Origin: Natrinema salaciae
GTDB taxonomy: Archaea > Halobacteriota > Halobacteria > Halobacteriales > Natrialbaceae
Length of the DNA stretch: 64,000 nucleotides
Reading direction: 5' to 3'
NCBI RefSeq assembly: GCF_900110865.1
Contig: NZ_FOFD01000003.1
Location: 248,001-312,000 of the forward strand
The notes beneath the pieces are model-generated. The model saw nothing but the letters and a program-made list of their open reading frames with translations. It made no database searches and was not told the origin of the DNA. This document shows positions 10,031 through 20,144 of this stretch, piece by piece. The position numbers were made by a program, and so were the translations under genes. Within the stretch, counting starts at the first letter, position 1. Every line of letters begins with the position of its first letter.

Positions 10031-12142
10031 TTGAACGGCGACGGAGCGAGTCCGCGACCGCGAACGGTGCTCTACGTGGCCGCCACCGAGACGGCCGCCA
10101 GCGACGGCGCTGCGGCGCTCGAACGGGTGGCGTCCGGACCGGCGCGCTCGGTACACGGTCTCACCGCGGACGAGCGGGTTCGCAACTGGGCACCCGACGC
10201 CGACTGCGTCGTCTTCGCCGAGACGCCGACGACGGCGGCCGGCTCCACGCTGCTCGAGGTGGTCGACGCCAGCGGCTCGACGCCGGTCGTTCTCTTCACC
10301 GACGCGTCGTTCGCGCCGACGGCAGCGCGCTCGACGGACGGCGTCGACGGCTACGTCCGCCGCGATACCGCCGACGCCGTCGCACATCTCGCGGACGAGA
10401 TCGAGTGGGTCTGTAGCCGCCCCGAGACGACGGGCGGCGACGACCCCGAATCGGATGCCGACCGCGAGACCGACGCGATCGCGATGACCGGCGAGCGAGC
10501 GGTGTCGAACGCCGATGCCACCGGTCGGATACTCGAGTCGCTCCCCGACCTGGTCGCCTGTCGGGATCGCGACGGACTCTTCGAGCTGCTGGTCGAGACT
10601 GCGGCCGACGCCCTCGAACGCGAGCACTGCTGGTTCTCGACGGTCCACTTCGGGGAGCTCAAGCCGCGGGTGACCGCACCGGCGATTTCGGACGGCGATC
10701 TCGAGCCGGTGTCTCGCGACGGCACGCTCGGCGAGACGCTGCGAACGGGCGAACCGCTCCGTCTCGACGAACTCGCAGCGGACGAGCGACTGACGGCACC
10801 GCTCGAGGGGGTCGAATCGCTGTGCTGTGTCCCCGTCGGCGACGTCGGTATCCTGCAGATCGCCGCCGAGGAACCGGCCGCGTTCGACGAGACCGACTGC
10901 GAGCTACTGGCCGCGTGGTGCCGGTCCGCCGCCGCGGTCCTCGAGCGGATGGACCGCGAGGCGAGCCGCCACGCGGAACGTGATCAGCTACGCGGGGAGC
11001 GGGACCGACTGCGGGCGCAACGAAACCGCCTGGCGACCGAACGCGATCGGCTCGCGGACGAACGCGAACGCTTCCGGACCCTGTTCGCGAACGTGCCGGA
11101 ACCGGCGGTCAGATACGAACTCGACGACGGTCGACCGATCGTCCGAAGCGTCAACGACACCTTCGCCGAGGTCTTCGGCACCGACCCCGAGACGATCGTC
11201 GGCGAGCCCGTCGACGAGGGGACCGTGCCGCCGGGCCTCGAGCAGCGGCGGGCGACGCTGCTCGAGTCGCTGCGGGCGGGCGAACGACGGCAGCTGGTCA
11301 GTCGCCGGGAAACGGTCGACGGCGTCCGCGAGTTCCTCCTCACGCTGGTTCCGGTCGAAGCGGGTACGAGCGGCGACGGGGCCGGCTACAACCCCGAGGG
11401 ACTGATCGTCTACAGCGACGTCACCGAGGCGAACCGCCGCGAACGGGAACTCGCCGCGGTCGAAGATCGGCTCGAGCGGATCGCAGATCTGGTCGACGAG
11501 AACGTACGAACGCCGTTGAACGTCGCCCGGGGATACCTCGAACTCGCCGCGGAAACCGGCGACCCCGAGCACTTCGCGGAGATCGACGACGCACAGGAGC
11601 GGCTGCGGGACCACGTCGATCAGCTGATCTCGATCGCCCGACGGGACGACGTGCTCGTCGACACCGAACCCGTCGCCATCCACGACGTCGCACGGCGGGC
11701 CTGGGTCGCCGTCGACACCGACGACGCGCGCCTCGTCACGCGGGCGGCGAACGATCGCGTGCTCGCGGCCGACAAAGCGCGGCTCCGGGAACTGTTCGAA
11801 CACCTGTTCGGAGCCGTAACCGAGGGCCCGGGCGAGAACGGTGTGGCCGAGGCGGACGGGAACGGGACGTTCGGGTCGGACGATGCGACCCCGGTGGTCA
11901 CCGTCGGGGCGACCGACGACGGCTTCTACGTCGCTCGACGCGAGCCCGACGGCGCGGCTGTCAACAGCGGTCTCGAGACGGACCCGGTCCCCGGCCAACT
12001 GGCCGCGGCCGACGGCACCGGCTTCGGGCTCGGCACCGTCGAACGGATCGCCGACGCACACGGCTGGAACGTCGGCGTCGCAGCGGACGACGACCGCGTC
12101 GCCTTCGCGTTCCGCGGCGTGGACGACGGCGATCGGGCCTGA
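10031..12142 (+). CDS. Degenerate sensor histidine kinase (pseudo-receiver, GAF, PAS, HisKA, HATPase)
   Basis: 703 residues, starting at TTG; no ATG or GTG is available upstream in frame. Domains: a receiver-like fold (10-120) where the usual acceptor region reads DCVVFAETPT, without the phospho-Asp; a GAF domain (about 175-310); a charged coiled coil (315-350, RDQLRGERDRLRAQRNRL); a PAS domain (350-470); a HisKA-like helix pair; and a HATPase fold. The H-box reads DENVRTPLNVARG where SHELRTPLN is expected, so the phospho-His is Glu. The N-box Asn is absent (LFEHLFGAVTEG), the G1 region lacks its GPGIP, and only G2 (GTGFGLGTVERIADAHGW) survives. It is probably not an active kinase; a scaffold or ligand-sensing role is an inference. 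Confidence 0.8.
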   Translation: MNGDGASPRPRTVLYVAATETAASDGAAALERVASGPARSVHGLTADERVRNWAPDADCVVFAETPTTAAGSTLLEVVDASGSTPVVLFTDASFAPTAARSTDGVDGYVRRDTADAVAHLADEIEWVCSRPETTGGDDPESDADRETDAIAMTGERAVSNADATGRILESLPDLVACRDRDGLFELLVETAADALEREHCWFSTVHFGELKPRVTAPAISDGDLEPVSRDGTLGETLRTGEPLRLDELAADERLTAPLEGVESLCCVPVGDVGILQIAAEEPAAFDETDCELLAAWCRSAAAVLERMDREASRHAERDQLRGERDRLRAQRNRLATERDRLADERERFRTLFANVPEPAVRYELDDGRPIVRSVNDTFAEVFGTDPETIVGEPVDEGTVPPGLEQRRATLLESLRAGERRQLVSRRETVDGVREFLLTLVPVEAGTSGDGAGYNPEGLIVYSDVTEANRRERELAAVEDRLERIADLVDENVRTPLNVARGYLELAAETGDPEHFAEIDDAQERLRDHVDQLISIARRDDVLVDTEPVAIHDVARRAWVAVDTDDARLVTRAANDRVLAADKARLRELFEHLFGAVTEGPGENGVAEADGNGTFGSDDATPVVTVGATDDGFYVARREPDGAAVNSGLETDPVPGQLAAADGTGFGLGTVERIADAHGWNVGVAADDDRVAFAFRGVDDGDRA

Positions 12143-12167
12143 AAACAGTTCCAGTCGCGACCGGCGA

Positions 12168-15100
12168 TCAGGCGTCGTTCTCGAGCGCCAGCGACGCCAG
12201 CATCGCCTCGAGTTGCAGGCGCTCGTTTGCGCCCTCAGTGATCCGGTAGTCGACCTCGCCGAGACGCTCGAGCAGTCGGACCGTCGCCCGCTCCGGAACG
12301 TCGAACTCCCAGGCGGAGCGGTGGAGCTGGTCGATGACGTCGCCGCCGGCGAGCCCGCGCTCGGTCAGGAGGTCCTCCAGGGCGGCGCGGGCGGCGGTGA
12401 AGTCGCCGCCGATGGCGTGCTCGACCATCGCCTCGACCTCCTCGGGGCGGGCGGTGGCGGTGATCGCGAAGACGGTCTCCTCGTCGACGGTCTCGCCCAT
12501 CACCGCGGCGGCCTGCAGGGCGTTGATCGCCTTCCGCATGTCGCCGTCGGCCGCGTAGACCAGGGCGTCGACGCCGTCGTCGGTCACCGCGATCTCCTCG
12601 TTCGCGGCGATCTCTCGAACCTGTGCCTCGATGGCCGTCTCGGTGAGTTCGGTAAAGCGGAAGACCGCACACCGCGACTGGATGGGATCGATGATCTGGC
12701 TCGAGTAGTTACACGAGAGGATAAAGCGCGTGTTGTTCGAGAACTGCTCCATCGTCCGGCGCAGGGCCGACTGGGCGTCGGAGGTCAGCGCGTCGGCCTC
12801 GTCGAGGAAGATGATGCGATGGGAGTAGCCGCCGAAGGAAGAGCGCGCGAAGTCCTTGATCCGATCGCGGACGACGTCGATCCCGCGCTGGTCGGAGGCG
12901 TTGAGCTCGAGGAAGTTCTCCCGCCAGTCGTCGTCGTAGACCTCTCGAGCGATCGCCTGCGCTGCTGTCGTGTTGTGCATGACCGTCGGAACGTCCCCTG
13001 CGACGTAGTTTCGCGTTCCGGGTACCGTCAGGTCGTACACGCGCTGCTCGTCCTGTACTCGTTCGACGTCCGTCACACGGTCGAAGTAGAGCGTTTCACG
13101 CGAGAGTCGGTCAAGTTCGACCAACTGTTCGACGACCGCCATCGAGCACATCTCGTTGGCCACATCGAGAACCCGATCGGCAACGGTCTCGAACCGAGGC
13201 AGTGACGCGAGGTCGTGATCGTCATTCTCAACGAGGGCACGGACATCCCTGCCCAGTAAATCCGTCTCGTCCGCGATTCGATTGTCCGAGACGCCAAGTG
13301 CGTCGATCGCATTCCGGAGCGATTCCTGGACTGAATTGGTCTCCGGCGTTTCGGTACGCGACTCGAGCATGACGAGTAACTCCCCAGTGCGGCTCGCAGT
13401 CGGCGACCGTCGGCTATCAGCGTATTCGAGAAGACGATCCGTCCGAACATCGGTTGACGCTTCGACGTCTTTTCGCGCCTCGATCGGTTCCAGCGCATCC
13501 CGCTGGCTGATCCATTCAGTCGGAATAGCACTCACTGAACGGAGATCGGATCGAACCTGTTCAATTTCTCGCTTGACCTGCTGTGCAGCCTCGAGGCGGT
13601 CCGACGCAGCCTCGAGCATGCGGTCGACGTCCTCGAGGTAGGCCTCACGACCGGGATTGTCGGAATTCAGTGTCTCGCTCACCAGCGGCTCTTTTTTCAG
13701 TGCGAGCGTTCGACAGAGGTCGTCGACGGACGCCTGTGCGGGCATCGTGTCGTAATTCGGATTCCCGGAACCGGTCGTCGCGTCAGCGAGCCGCTCCCGT
13801 TTATAGCAGATAGTGAACCCGACCGCATCTTCGAAGCGCGAGAGCGCCGAAACCCCGGAAATGTACAACTGGTGGTACTCCGTTTTCGATCCTGAGCCGT
13901 TCGTCGCCGTCTTCTCGACGCGCTTGCGCCGCGTCGGAATTCCTAACGAAGCGAGCAGGTATGAACAGAGCGTGATCAGCAATTCGTCTTTCTGTGTCAG
14001 TTCGATCGTTCCCTGCTTCGCAACGTACGCTTCCGAATCGAAGACAGCCTGCAGGAACGCCGCCCGAACGTCGACCGGAGCGTGAACGAGTGTCGAGCCG
14101 ATACACGATTCCGACGACTCACCGAAGACGTCGAAACAAGATTCGAGGAAGTGGTGAAGCGACTTGGTCCGAAGTTCGACGTATGGGACGTCTTTCTGTA
14201 CGCCGCGGGTCGTTTCGAGGCCGAACAGTTCCTGTGCGATGTGTTCGAACGACTCACGGAGTGCATCGTCCGTGTTGTAGAATTTGATACGGCCGTTCTC
14301 GATGCGCGCTTCGCTGATCGCCAGTCCGACGAACCGCGCCAGATCCGGCGTGAGTTCCCACGGCGGCGTGATCGGATTGGATCGCTTGTTGTACGGCGTG
14401 ACGTACTGTACGGATTCGACGTTGGCTCGAAGGTCAGGTTCCGCGACATCGAGCGATCGGAGGTACGCAAGCGAACAGGTCGTCGACGGGTCCTCGAGAT
14501 CGATCGAGATATCTCTTGCGTAATTCTGCGCCGTTTTACGAGCGATATCGTGCTCAGCGACGATCTCGGCTACCGAATCGCCTCGTCGAAGGCAGCCAAT
14601 TACTGTCTTCTTCTGCCCGGCGTAGTTCTCTTCGGCTGGGATTTCGTATCGCTCGGCGAACGACTCCGAGACGGTAACAAACGTTCTGTCGCCGTCCATC
14701 GACGAGAGCCAGTCGAGCGACGCGGATGTGTCGTCAGTAGCGAGTGGCGTTTCCAGTGGCCGAACGATCCGCTCTCCGCCGGATAGCGATTCGGCCTCCC
14801 GCCACTCGAGGCCCGTCTCGTCGGCCACGAGAAGTTTGTGCTCCGGCGTGACCGTGAACTCGTTCCCGTCACGTGTTGTAACCGAGACGAGATCGGCTGC
14901 TTCCTTCGAGAAGACGTGAGATGGAGAGACGTATTCGAACGAACCGTCGTTGTCGTACGTCAGAATCTCGAGGTCGTCGTCTGGCGTTCCGAATCCGTCG
15001 ACGTCACCGACGACAGTGGAGATGGGAGTGATACCCTCGTTCGTCAGCACCGGTGTCTCGCCGGTGACACACTTCCCCGTTCCGGCCGGGCCCGCGAACA

Positions 15101-15260
15101 TGAGATGCGGGAGGTCGTCCTGCTCGACGTAGTTCTCGAGTCGCGGGACGATGTCCTCGTGGCCCTTGATGTCGTCGAGCCGTTCCGGGCGATACTTCTC
15201 GATCCAGACTTCGGTCTTCCCGGGTGTGGGCTCCGCCGCCTCGGCGTCGGCCTCGCTCAT
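12168..15260 (-). CDS. rfcS: Replication factor C small subunit with intein
   Basis: The clamp-loader small subunit loads the PCNA sliding clamp onto primed DNA. After removal of a 700-residue intein (12972-15071) the host protein is 330 residues, normal for RfcS. Visible are the N-terminal [16 protein letters not shown], the P-loop GPAGTGK/TT split by the intein, the Walker B box [11 protein letters not shown], the arginine-finger SRC motif (QSRCAVFRF), and a C-terminal collar domain. I chose ATG 15260 ([14 protein letters not shown]); an in-frame upstream extension of 20 residues has no support. RfcS is inactive until splicing restores the P-loop. It is convergent with the kinase gene at 10031. 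Confidence 0.96.
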   Translation of the reverse strand: MSEADAEAAEPTPGKTEVWIEKYRPERLDDIKGHEDIVPRLENYVEQDDLPHLMFAGPAGTGKCVTGETPVLTNEGITPISTVVGDVDGFGTPDDDLEILTYDNDGSFEYVSPSHVFSKEAADLVSVTTRDGNEFTVTPEHKLLVADETGLEWREAESLSGGERIVRPLETPLATDDTSASLDWLSSMDGDRTFVTVSESFAERYEIPAEENYAGQKKTVIGCLRRGDSVAEIVAEHDIARKTAQNYARDISIDLEDPSTTCSLAYLRSLDVAEPDLRANVESVQYVTPYNKRSNPITPPWELTPDLARFVGLAISEARIENGRIKFYNTDDALRESFEHIAQELFGLETTRGVQKDVPYVELRTKSLHHFLESCFDVFGESSESCIGSTLVHAPVDVRAAFLQAVFDSEAYVAKQGTIELTQKDELLITLCSYLLASLGIPTRRKRVEKTATNGSGSKTEYHQLYISGVSALSRFEDAVGFTICYKRERLADATTGSGNPNYDTMPAQASVDDLCRTLALKKEPLVSETLNSDNPGREAYLEDVDRMLEAASDRLEAAQQVKREIEQVRSDLRSVSAIPTEWISQRDALEPIEARKDVEASTDVRTDRLLEYADSRRSPTASRTGELLVMLESRTETPETNSVQESLRNAIDALGVSDNRIADETDLLGRDVRALVENDDHDLASLPRFETVADRVLDVANEMCSMAVVEQLVELDRLSRETLYFDRVTDVERVQDEQRVYDLTVPGTRNYVAGDVPTVMHNTTAAQAIAREVYDDDWRENFLELNASDQRGIDVVRDRIKDFARSSFGGYSHRIIFLDEADALTSDAQSALRRTMEQFSNNTRFILSCNYSSQIIDPIQSRCAVFRFTELTETAIEAQVREIAANEEIAVTDDGVDALVYAADGDMRKAINALQAAAVMGETVDEETVFAITATARPEEVEAMVEHAIGGDFTAARAALEDLLTERGLAGGDVIDQLHRSAWEFDVPERATVRLLERLGEVDYRITEGANERLQLEAMLASLALENDA
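12972..15071 (-). other. RfcS intein, 700 aa, with LAGLIDADG-type endonuclease
   Basis: In-frame insertion after GPAGTGK. The first residue is Cys ([10 protein letters not shown]) and the end is VMHN followed by Thr. Block B reads TPEH (intein residues 75-78), and block F reads [16 protein letters not shown]. Homing-endonuclease block C is [11 protein letters not shown] (about 247-257) and block E is AVFDSEAYV (about 342-350). Both keep an acidic residue at the second-Asp position but have lost the canonical DG. A helix-turn-helix-like stretch lies at 166-188. The lower G+C relative to the host gene supports acquisition by homing. At 700 residues it is long, with about 200 helical residues between block E and the C-terminal splicing blocks. 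Confidence 0.93.
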
Positions 15261-15425
15261 ACCGGTCGAAGGGACGGGCGCAAGATAAATCGCCCGAAGG
15301 TCGCTCTCGAGTCCGGCCACCGCGGCGAATCGGCCGGCAACGGAGCGGACGGCACGCGCCGGTTCGCCCGTGGAGAGCCGGTGCCGTCGTCCGCGACCGG
15401 TACGAGATCTTACATCTGCGTAACA

Positions 15426-15435
15426 GGTTTTACTG
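15426..15435 (+). promoter_or_regulatory. TATA-like box of bactofilin-like gene
   Basis: GGTTTTACTG lies 26-35 bases before ATG 15461, fitting a leaderless transcript and arguing against the longer upstream open frame. Confidence 0.45.
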
Positions 15436-15460
15436 TCTGCTCGATGAAGGACGACCCGTG

Positions 15461-16552
15461 ATGTCCGAGAACGATTCGCTATCGTGGCTCGTCGTCGTGC
15501 TGGTCGCCCTCGTCGCCGTCGGTACCGTGCCGGCGACGGGGGCCGCCCAGACCGACGCGCAGACCGGCGGCACGGTCGTCGTCGAGGAGGGTGAGACGGT
15601 CGACAGCCTCGAGGCGTTCGGCGGGAGCGTCATCGTCCGCGGGACCGTCGACGGCGACGTCAGCGCCGTCGGGGGAGACGTCCGGATCGAGCGCACGGGC
15701 GAGGTCGGCGGCAATCTCGAGGCCGCCGGCGGGAGCGTGACCATCGCTGGGACCGTCGCCGGCGACGTCGACGTCGGAGCGGGCAGCTTCACCGTCACCG
15801 AGGCCGGCACCGTCGGGGGCACCGTCACGGCCGGTGCCGGGACCGTGACGATCGACGGCACGCTCGAGGGCAACGCCGAAATCGGTGCCGAAACGATCCG
15901 ACTGGGAGAGACCGCGTCTATCGCGGGCGATCTGCGGTACGACGGGAACCTCGAGGGGAACACCGACGCAGTCGCCGGCGACGTCCAGGAGGACGCCTCG
16001 CTCGGTGTCGACGTCGCGCCGACGATACAACCCGTCGCGTCGTGGCTGTTCGCGGTCTACGCGCTGGCGGTCAACCTGCTGCTCGGTGCCGCGTTGCTCG
16101 CGCTGTTCCCGCGGTTCTCCGACGGCGTCGCCGACCGCGTCGCGTCGGGTCCGCTCCGCTCCGGGCTCGTCGGACTGGGCGTCTTCGTCGGGATTCCCGT
16201 CCTCCTGGTCGCGCTCGCGATCACCGTCGTCGGCATCCCGCTGTCGCTGATCGGCGGCTTCGTGTTCGCCCTGTTGCTCTGGGTCGGCATTATCTACGGC
16301 CGCTTCGCCGTCGCCGCCTGGCTCCTCTCGCTGGTCGGCCTCGGCAACCGCTGGCTCGCGCTCGTCGTCGGGCTGGTCGCCGGTGCCGCCCTCTCCCTGC
16401 TTCCCGTTCCGATCGTCGGCGAGGCGATCGATCTGCTCGTCCTCCTGCTGGGACTGGGGGCGCTCGTCCGCGGGCTGTTCGGCCACTGGCGCGCCGCCCG
16501 CAACCGAGATCGAGAGCGCCGCGTCGGTCCCGACGAACCGACCGCGGACTGA
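15461..16552 (+). CDS. Bactofilin-like polymer-forming protein with membrane segments
   Basis: 363 residues. A signal peptide ([24 protein letters not shown]) leads into a beta-helix-like repeat region (about 35-170) with regular turns such as [20 protein letters not shown] and [14 protein letters not shown], the pattern of polymer-forming (bactofilin) domains. Four to five hydrophobic segments follow (from about 190) and a short basic tail. The repeat would face the outside and the tail the cytoplasm. In bacteria such proteins shape or scaffold the envelope; the archaeal role is not known. ATG 15461 begins a proper signal peptide. Confidence 0.8.
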   Translation: MSENDSLSWLVVVLVALVAVGTVPATGAAQTDAQTGGTVVVEEGETVDSLEAFGGSVIVRGTVDGDVSAVGGDVRIERTGEVGGNLEAAGGSVTIAGTVAGDVDVGAGSFTVTEAGTVGGTVTAGAGTVTIDGTLEGNAEIGAETIRLGETASIAGDLRYDGNLEGNTDAVAGDVQEDASLGVDVAPTIQPVASWLFAVYALAVNLLLGAALLALFPRFSDGVADRVASGPLRSGLVGLGVFVGIPVLLVALAITVVGIPLSLIGGFVFALLLWVGIIYGRFAVAAWLLSLVGLGNRWLALVVGLVAGAALSLLPVPIVGEAIDLLVLLLGLGALVRGLFGHWRAARNRDRERRVGPDEPTAD

Positions 16553-16596
16553 CCGCGAGCGACGCGCTCAAGGCGGCCGCCGCTATACGTGGGCGT

Positions 16597-16824
16597 ATGC
16601 ACGTCACCGTCGACGTCAAGGGCGAGGACAGCTACGAACTCGAGCTCGAGGCGGTGGCGGGAGCCGCGGACGCCGACGCGACGCCGACCTACGCGGACCT
16701 GCTCCGCGAGGTCGAGTTGAGCCCTCACGAGGTGAGCGTCCTCGTCGACGGCCGCCCGGTGCCCGAGGACCAGCCCGTCGAGAGCGACCACGTGACGGTG
16801 TTGCGCCTGATCAAGGGCGGCTGA
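16597..16824 (+). CDS. samp2: Ubiquitin-like small archaeal modifier protein, SAMP2-type
   Basis: 75 residues, a beta-grasp protein ending in LRLIKGG. The C-terminal di-glycine is adenylated by the E1-like UbaA and then either forms isopeptide bonds to lysines (sampylation) or carries sulfur for tRNA thiolation. The core LSPHEVSVLVDGRPVPEDQPVE is characteristic of haloarchaeal SAMP2. It is slightly longer than usual because of an Ala/Asp-rich loop (residues 21-29). ATG 16597 was chosen because it starts the fold directly (MHVTVDVKGE); the long upstream open frame is a shadow of the preceding gene. Confidence 0.92.
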   Translation: MHVTVDVKGEDSYELELEAVAGAADADATPTYADLLREVELSPHEVSVLVDGRPVPEDQPVESDHVTVLRLIKGG

Positions 16825-16917
16825 TTCGGTCGATCCGCCGGCGACTCGGATGCCCGGCGCGGACGACAGCCGAGGGGTGACCCGCTCAGTACTTGCCCCC
16901 CAGCGACTAGGGGTAGT

Positions 16918-19900
16918 ATGGAACCGACACATCGACGACTACTGGCCGCTGTATCCCCTCCCCGTGCGGGGGCGGTGGCCGTCGCACTCGTCGTCCTTGC
17001 CACCGTCGGCATCGTCGGGAGTCTCGCGGTGCCGGTTCGAACCGTCGACCTCCCGCTGTTCGACGCGCTCCCGGCGGTCGGACTCCTCGGTCTCGTCATC
17101 CCCAGCGACGTGGGGAACGCGATCGCGCGCTTGACGGAGAGAATCGAGCGGTTCGAAGCCGGTACGGACGACGGAGACTTCTCGACCGACTGTCCCGACG
17201 AACTCGAGCCCCTGGCAGACGCCATCGAGAGCATGATCGCGACCGCCCGCGAACGCGAACGGCGGCTCGAGCGGTCCATGGGGTTTACGAACGACGTGCT
17301 CGACGCCATCCAAGACGTGTTTTACGTCCTCGATGCGGACGGAGAGATCCAGTGCTGGAACGAGCGACTCCCGGAGCTGACGCGCTACTCGGACGAAGAG
17401 GTCGGGTCGATGCACGTGCTCGATTTCTACGAGGGAGACGACGAGGAATCGATCCGGGCGGCGGTCGACACGGCCCACGAGACGGGGAGCACTCGAGTGG
17501 AAGCCAACGTCCGAACGGCCGACGGCGAGTTCGTCGCCCACGAGTTCACCGGGGTCGCACTCGAGGACCCGGACGGAAATCCGGTACTGGCGGGTATCGG
17601 TCGGGACGTGAGCGATCGCAAGCGCCTCGAGGCGGACCTCCGAACCGAGAAGGCGCACTTTCGCGTCGCACTGGAGAACTCGCCCATGATCGCGTTCAGG
17701 ATGGACACCGACCTCCGCTACACGTGGGTCTCCAGTCCGCATCCGGATTTCCGGCGCGAGGACGTGCTCGGCAAACGCGACGACGACCTGTTACCGCCGG
17801 GAGAGGCGGAGAAGCTGATGGGGCCGAAGCGGACGGTCCTCGAGACCGGCGAGGGCAGCCGCGAGGAGGTGACGTACGACCTTCCCAGCGGGGAAGTCAC
17901 GTACGACCTGACGGTCGAGCCGCTGCGCGACGAATCCGGCGCGGTTACGGGGCTATCTTGTGCCTCGCTGGACGTTACCGACCGGAAAGAGCACGAACGG
18001 GACATCGAACGCACGCGCGATCTGCTCCGCCAGACACAGCGGATCGCGAAAGTAGGGGGCTGGGAGCTCGACTTGCAAACCGGGCCGCCCTACAGCGGAA
18101 TGCTCACGGACGAGGCCTATCGGATCCACGAGCTCTCCGCCGGAGACTGCTTCGACATGGCGGAGGGGATCGAGTTCTACCACCCCGACGATCGGCCGCG
18201 CATCCGTGCGGCCGTCGAGCGGGCCATCGAAACGGGCGACCCGTACGACCTCGAAGTGCGGCTGATCACGGCCGACGGCAACGTCCGATGGGTCCACACG
18301 ACCGGTGATCCGATCGAATCGAACGGCGAAACCGTCGCGCTCAGAGGGGCGCTGCAGGACATCACCGACCGTAAGGAGGACGAACTCGCGCTTCGGTCGA
18401 TTCACGACGCCACTCGCGAACTCCTCAACACGGAGACGGTGACCGACGTCGCCGAACTGATGGTCCAGACGACAGAGAACGTACTCGACGTCACCGGCGT
18501 CGGCGTCTACTGCCTCAACAGCGGGGCGACCCGACTCGAGCCCCTCGCCTCCACCGCCGGGTTCGACGATCACGCCGGCGACTCGCCGTCCGTCCCCGTC
18601 GGTGACGTCGACTCCGCGATCTGGAACGCGTTCGTCACGGGAACGCAGACGGTCGACGACGACCCGATCGAGCGCCGAGTCCCGTTCGACGGCCCCGTCG
18701 ACGGTGGGGTGTTCGTTCCGATCAGCGGGTACGGCGTCTTCGTCGTCCTCGCACCGTCCGCGATCGACGACGAAACCCGGCGGCTCGTCGAAACGCTCGC
18801 CGCGACGACCGAAGCGGCGTTCGACCGACTCGAGAGCGAAGCGAGCCTGCAGGTGCGAGACGCCGAACTCGAGGAGCGAAACCGTCGTCTGAAACGCCAG
18901 ATCCAGATCAACGAGATCATTCGATCGATCAACCAGTCGCTCATCGGTGCCACCACTCGCGAGGAGATCGAACGCACCGTCTGCGAACGGTTGGTCGCTA
19001 ACGACGATATCGCGTTCGCGTGGATCGGGAGCCTCGACGCCAGCGAGACCGCGCTCCAGCCCCATACCTGGGCCGGAACCAATCAGGAATACCTGAACGT
19101 CGTCGACCTCGAGACGAGCGGAGCGACACCGGAGCCGTCCGCGCTCGTGGCTCGAACCGAGCAGTCGACGGTCGTTTCGAACGTTCTCGACGATCTGAAA
19201 GCCGAGACGTGGCGACGGAGCGCGCTCGCCTACGGATTCTCCTCCTGTCTCTCCGTCCCGATCTGGTTCGACGAGTACTCCTACGGCGTTCTCTCCGTCT
19301 ACGGCAACAGGCCGGACATCTTCGACGACCTCGAGCGAACGGTGTTCGAAGAGCTCGGCGAGAGTATCGCGAACTCGATCACCGCCGTGAAGACGCGACA
19401 GGCGCTCCAGGCCGACACGCTCCTCGAACTCACGCTCCGCTTCGAGGGGGCGGAGACGTTCCTCGGGCGGGTCGCCCGGAACGTCGACTGCCAGGTCGAG
19501 TACGAGGGGATCGCGACCCATTCGATCGACGAAACGCGCCTCTTCTTTTCGGTGGTGGACGGTGATCCCGACGCGGTCGACGAGGCACTCGACGCGCTCG
19601 TCTCCGTCAGGAGCCACAATCTCGTGAACGAATCGGCCGACGGATGCCTCTTCGAAGCGACGGTTACGGGCAGCGACGTCGCCTCGAGACTCGTCCGACA
19701 CGGTGCGCGTCCGCGGTCGATACGTGCCACCGGGACGGAACTCGAGGCGGTCGTCGACCTCCCCCCGGCGAGCAACGTCCGGGAGTTCGTCGGAATGCTC
19801 GCCGAACAGTGCTCGAGCGTCGAACTCGTCGCCCGGCGCGACGTCCAGCGGACGATGCATACCAGGGAGGAACTGGTAACGTCGCTGTTCGCCGAGCTGA

Positions 19901-20094
19901 CCGAGAGGCAGTTGGAGGTTCTCAAGACCGCCTACTACGCGGGCTTCTTCGACTGGCCGCGCGAGAGCACGGGCGAAGAAATCGCCGAGATGCTGGGCGT
20001 CTCCCAACCGACGATCAACCGCCACCTCCGGCTTGGACAGCGGCGACTCCTCGAGCAGCTGTTCGCGAGCGACGAGCGTGCAGTCGCCGGATAA
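16918..20094 (+). CDS. Membrane-anchored PAS/GAF regulator of the Bat (HTH_10) family
   Basis: 1,058 residues. Two N-terminal hydrophobic segments (about 17-40 and 45-62) are followed by a HAMP-like linker, three PAS domains (about 125-235, 240-360 and 365-480; each ends near DVSDRK, DVTDRKE or DITDRKED), two GAF domains (about 495-630 and 665-820), the bacterio-opsin-activator domain, and a C-terminal HTH_10 (residues 990-1045, LTERQLEVLKTAYYAGFFDWPRESTGEEIAEMLGVSQ). It senses signals through PAS/GAF modules and binds DNA directly. It lies next to the betaine cluster but is convergent to the BCCT gene; control of that cluster is only an inference. Membrane segments in front of a Bat regulator are uncommon. 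Confidence 0.88.
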   Translation: MEPTHRRLLAAVSPPRAGAVAVALVVLATVGIVGSLAVPVRTVDLPLFDALPAVGLLGLVIPSDVGNAIARLTERIERFEAGTDDGDFSTDCPDELEPLADAIESMIATARERERRLERSMGFTNDVLDAIQDVFYVLDADGEIQCWNERLPELTRYSDEEVGSMHVLDFYEGDDEESIRAAVDTAHETGSTRVEANVRTADGEFVAHEFTGVALEDPDGNPVLAGIGRDVSDRKRLEADLRTEKAHFRVALENSPMIAFRMDTDLRYTWVSSPHPDFRREDVLGKRDDDLLPPGEAEKLMGPKRTVLETGEGSREEVTYDLPSGEVTYDLTVEPLRDESGAVTGLSCASLDVTDRKEHERDIERTRDLLRQTQRIAKVGGWELDLQTGPPYSGMLTDEAYRIHELSAGDCFDMAEGIEFYHPDDRPRIRAAVERAIETGDPYDLEVRLITADGNVRWVHTTGDPIESNGETVALRGALQDITDRKEDELALRSIHDATRELLNTETVTDVAELMVQTTENVLDVTGVGVYCLNSGATRLEPLASTAGFDDHAGDSPSVPVGDVDSAIWNAFVTGTQTVDDDPIERRVPFDGPVDGGVFVPISGYGVFVVLAPSAIDDETRRLVETLAATTEAAFDRLESEASLQVRDAELEERNRRLKRQIQINEIIRSINQSLIGATTREEIERTVCERLVANDDIAFAWIGSLDASETALQPHTWAGTNQEYLNVVDLETSGATPEPSALVARTEQSTVVSNVLDDLKAETWRRSALAYGFSSCLSVPIWFDEYSYGVLSVYGNRPDIFDDLERTVFEELGESIANSITAVKTRQALQADTLLELTLRFEGAETFLGRVARNVDCQVEYEGIATHSIDETRLFFSVVDGDPDAVDEALDALVSVRSHNLVNESADGCLFEATVTGSDVASRLVRHGARPRSIRATGTELEAVVDLPPASNVREFVGMLAEQCSSVELVARRDVQRTMHTREELVTSLFAELTERQLEVLKTAYYAGFFDWPRESTGEEIAEMLGVSQPTINRHLRLGQRRLLEQLFASDERAVAG

Positions 20095-20144
20095 CCGCCG
20101 CGGTCCTCCTCGCGGAGGGCGATGGCCGTCCCTCTCTCCCTCTC

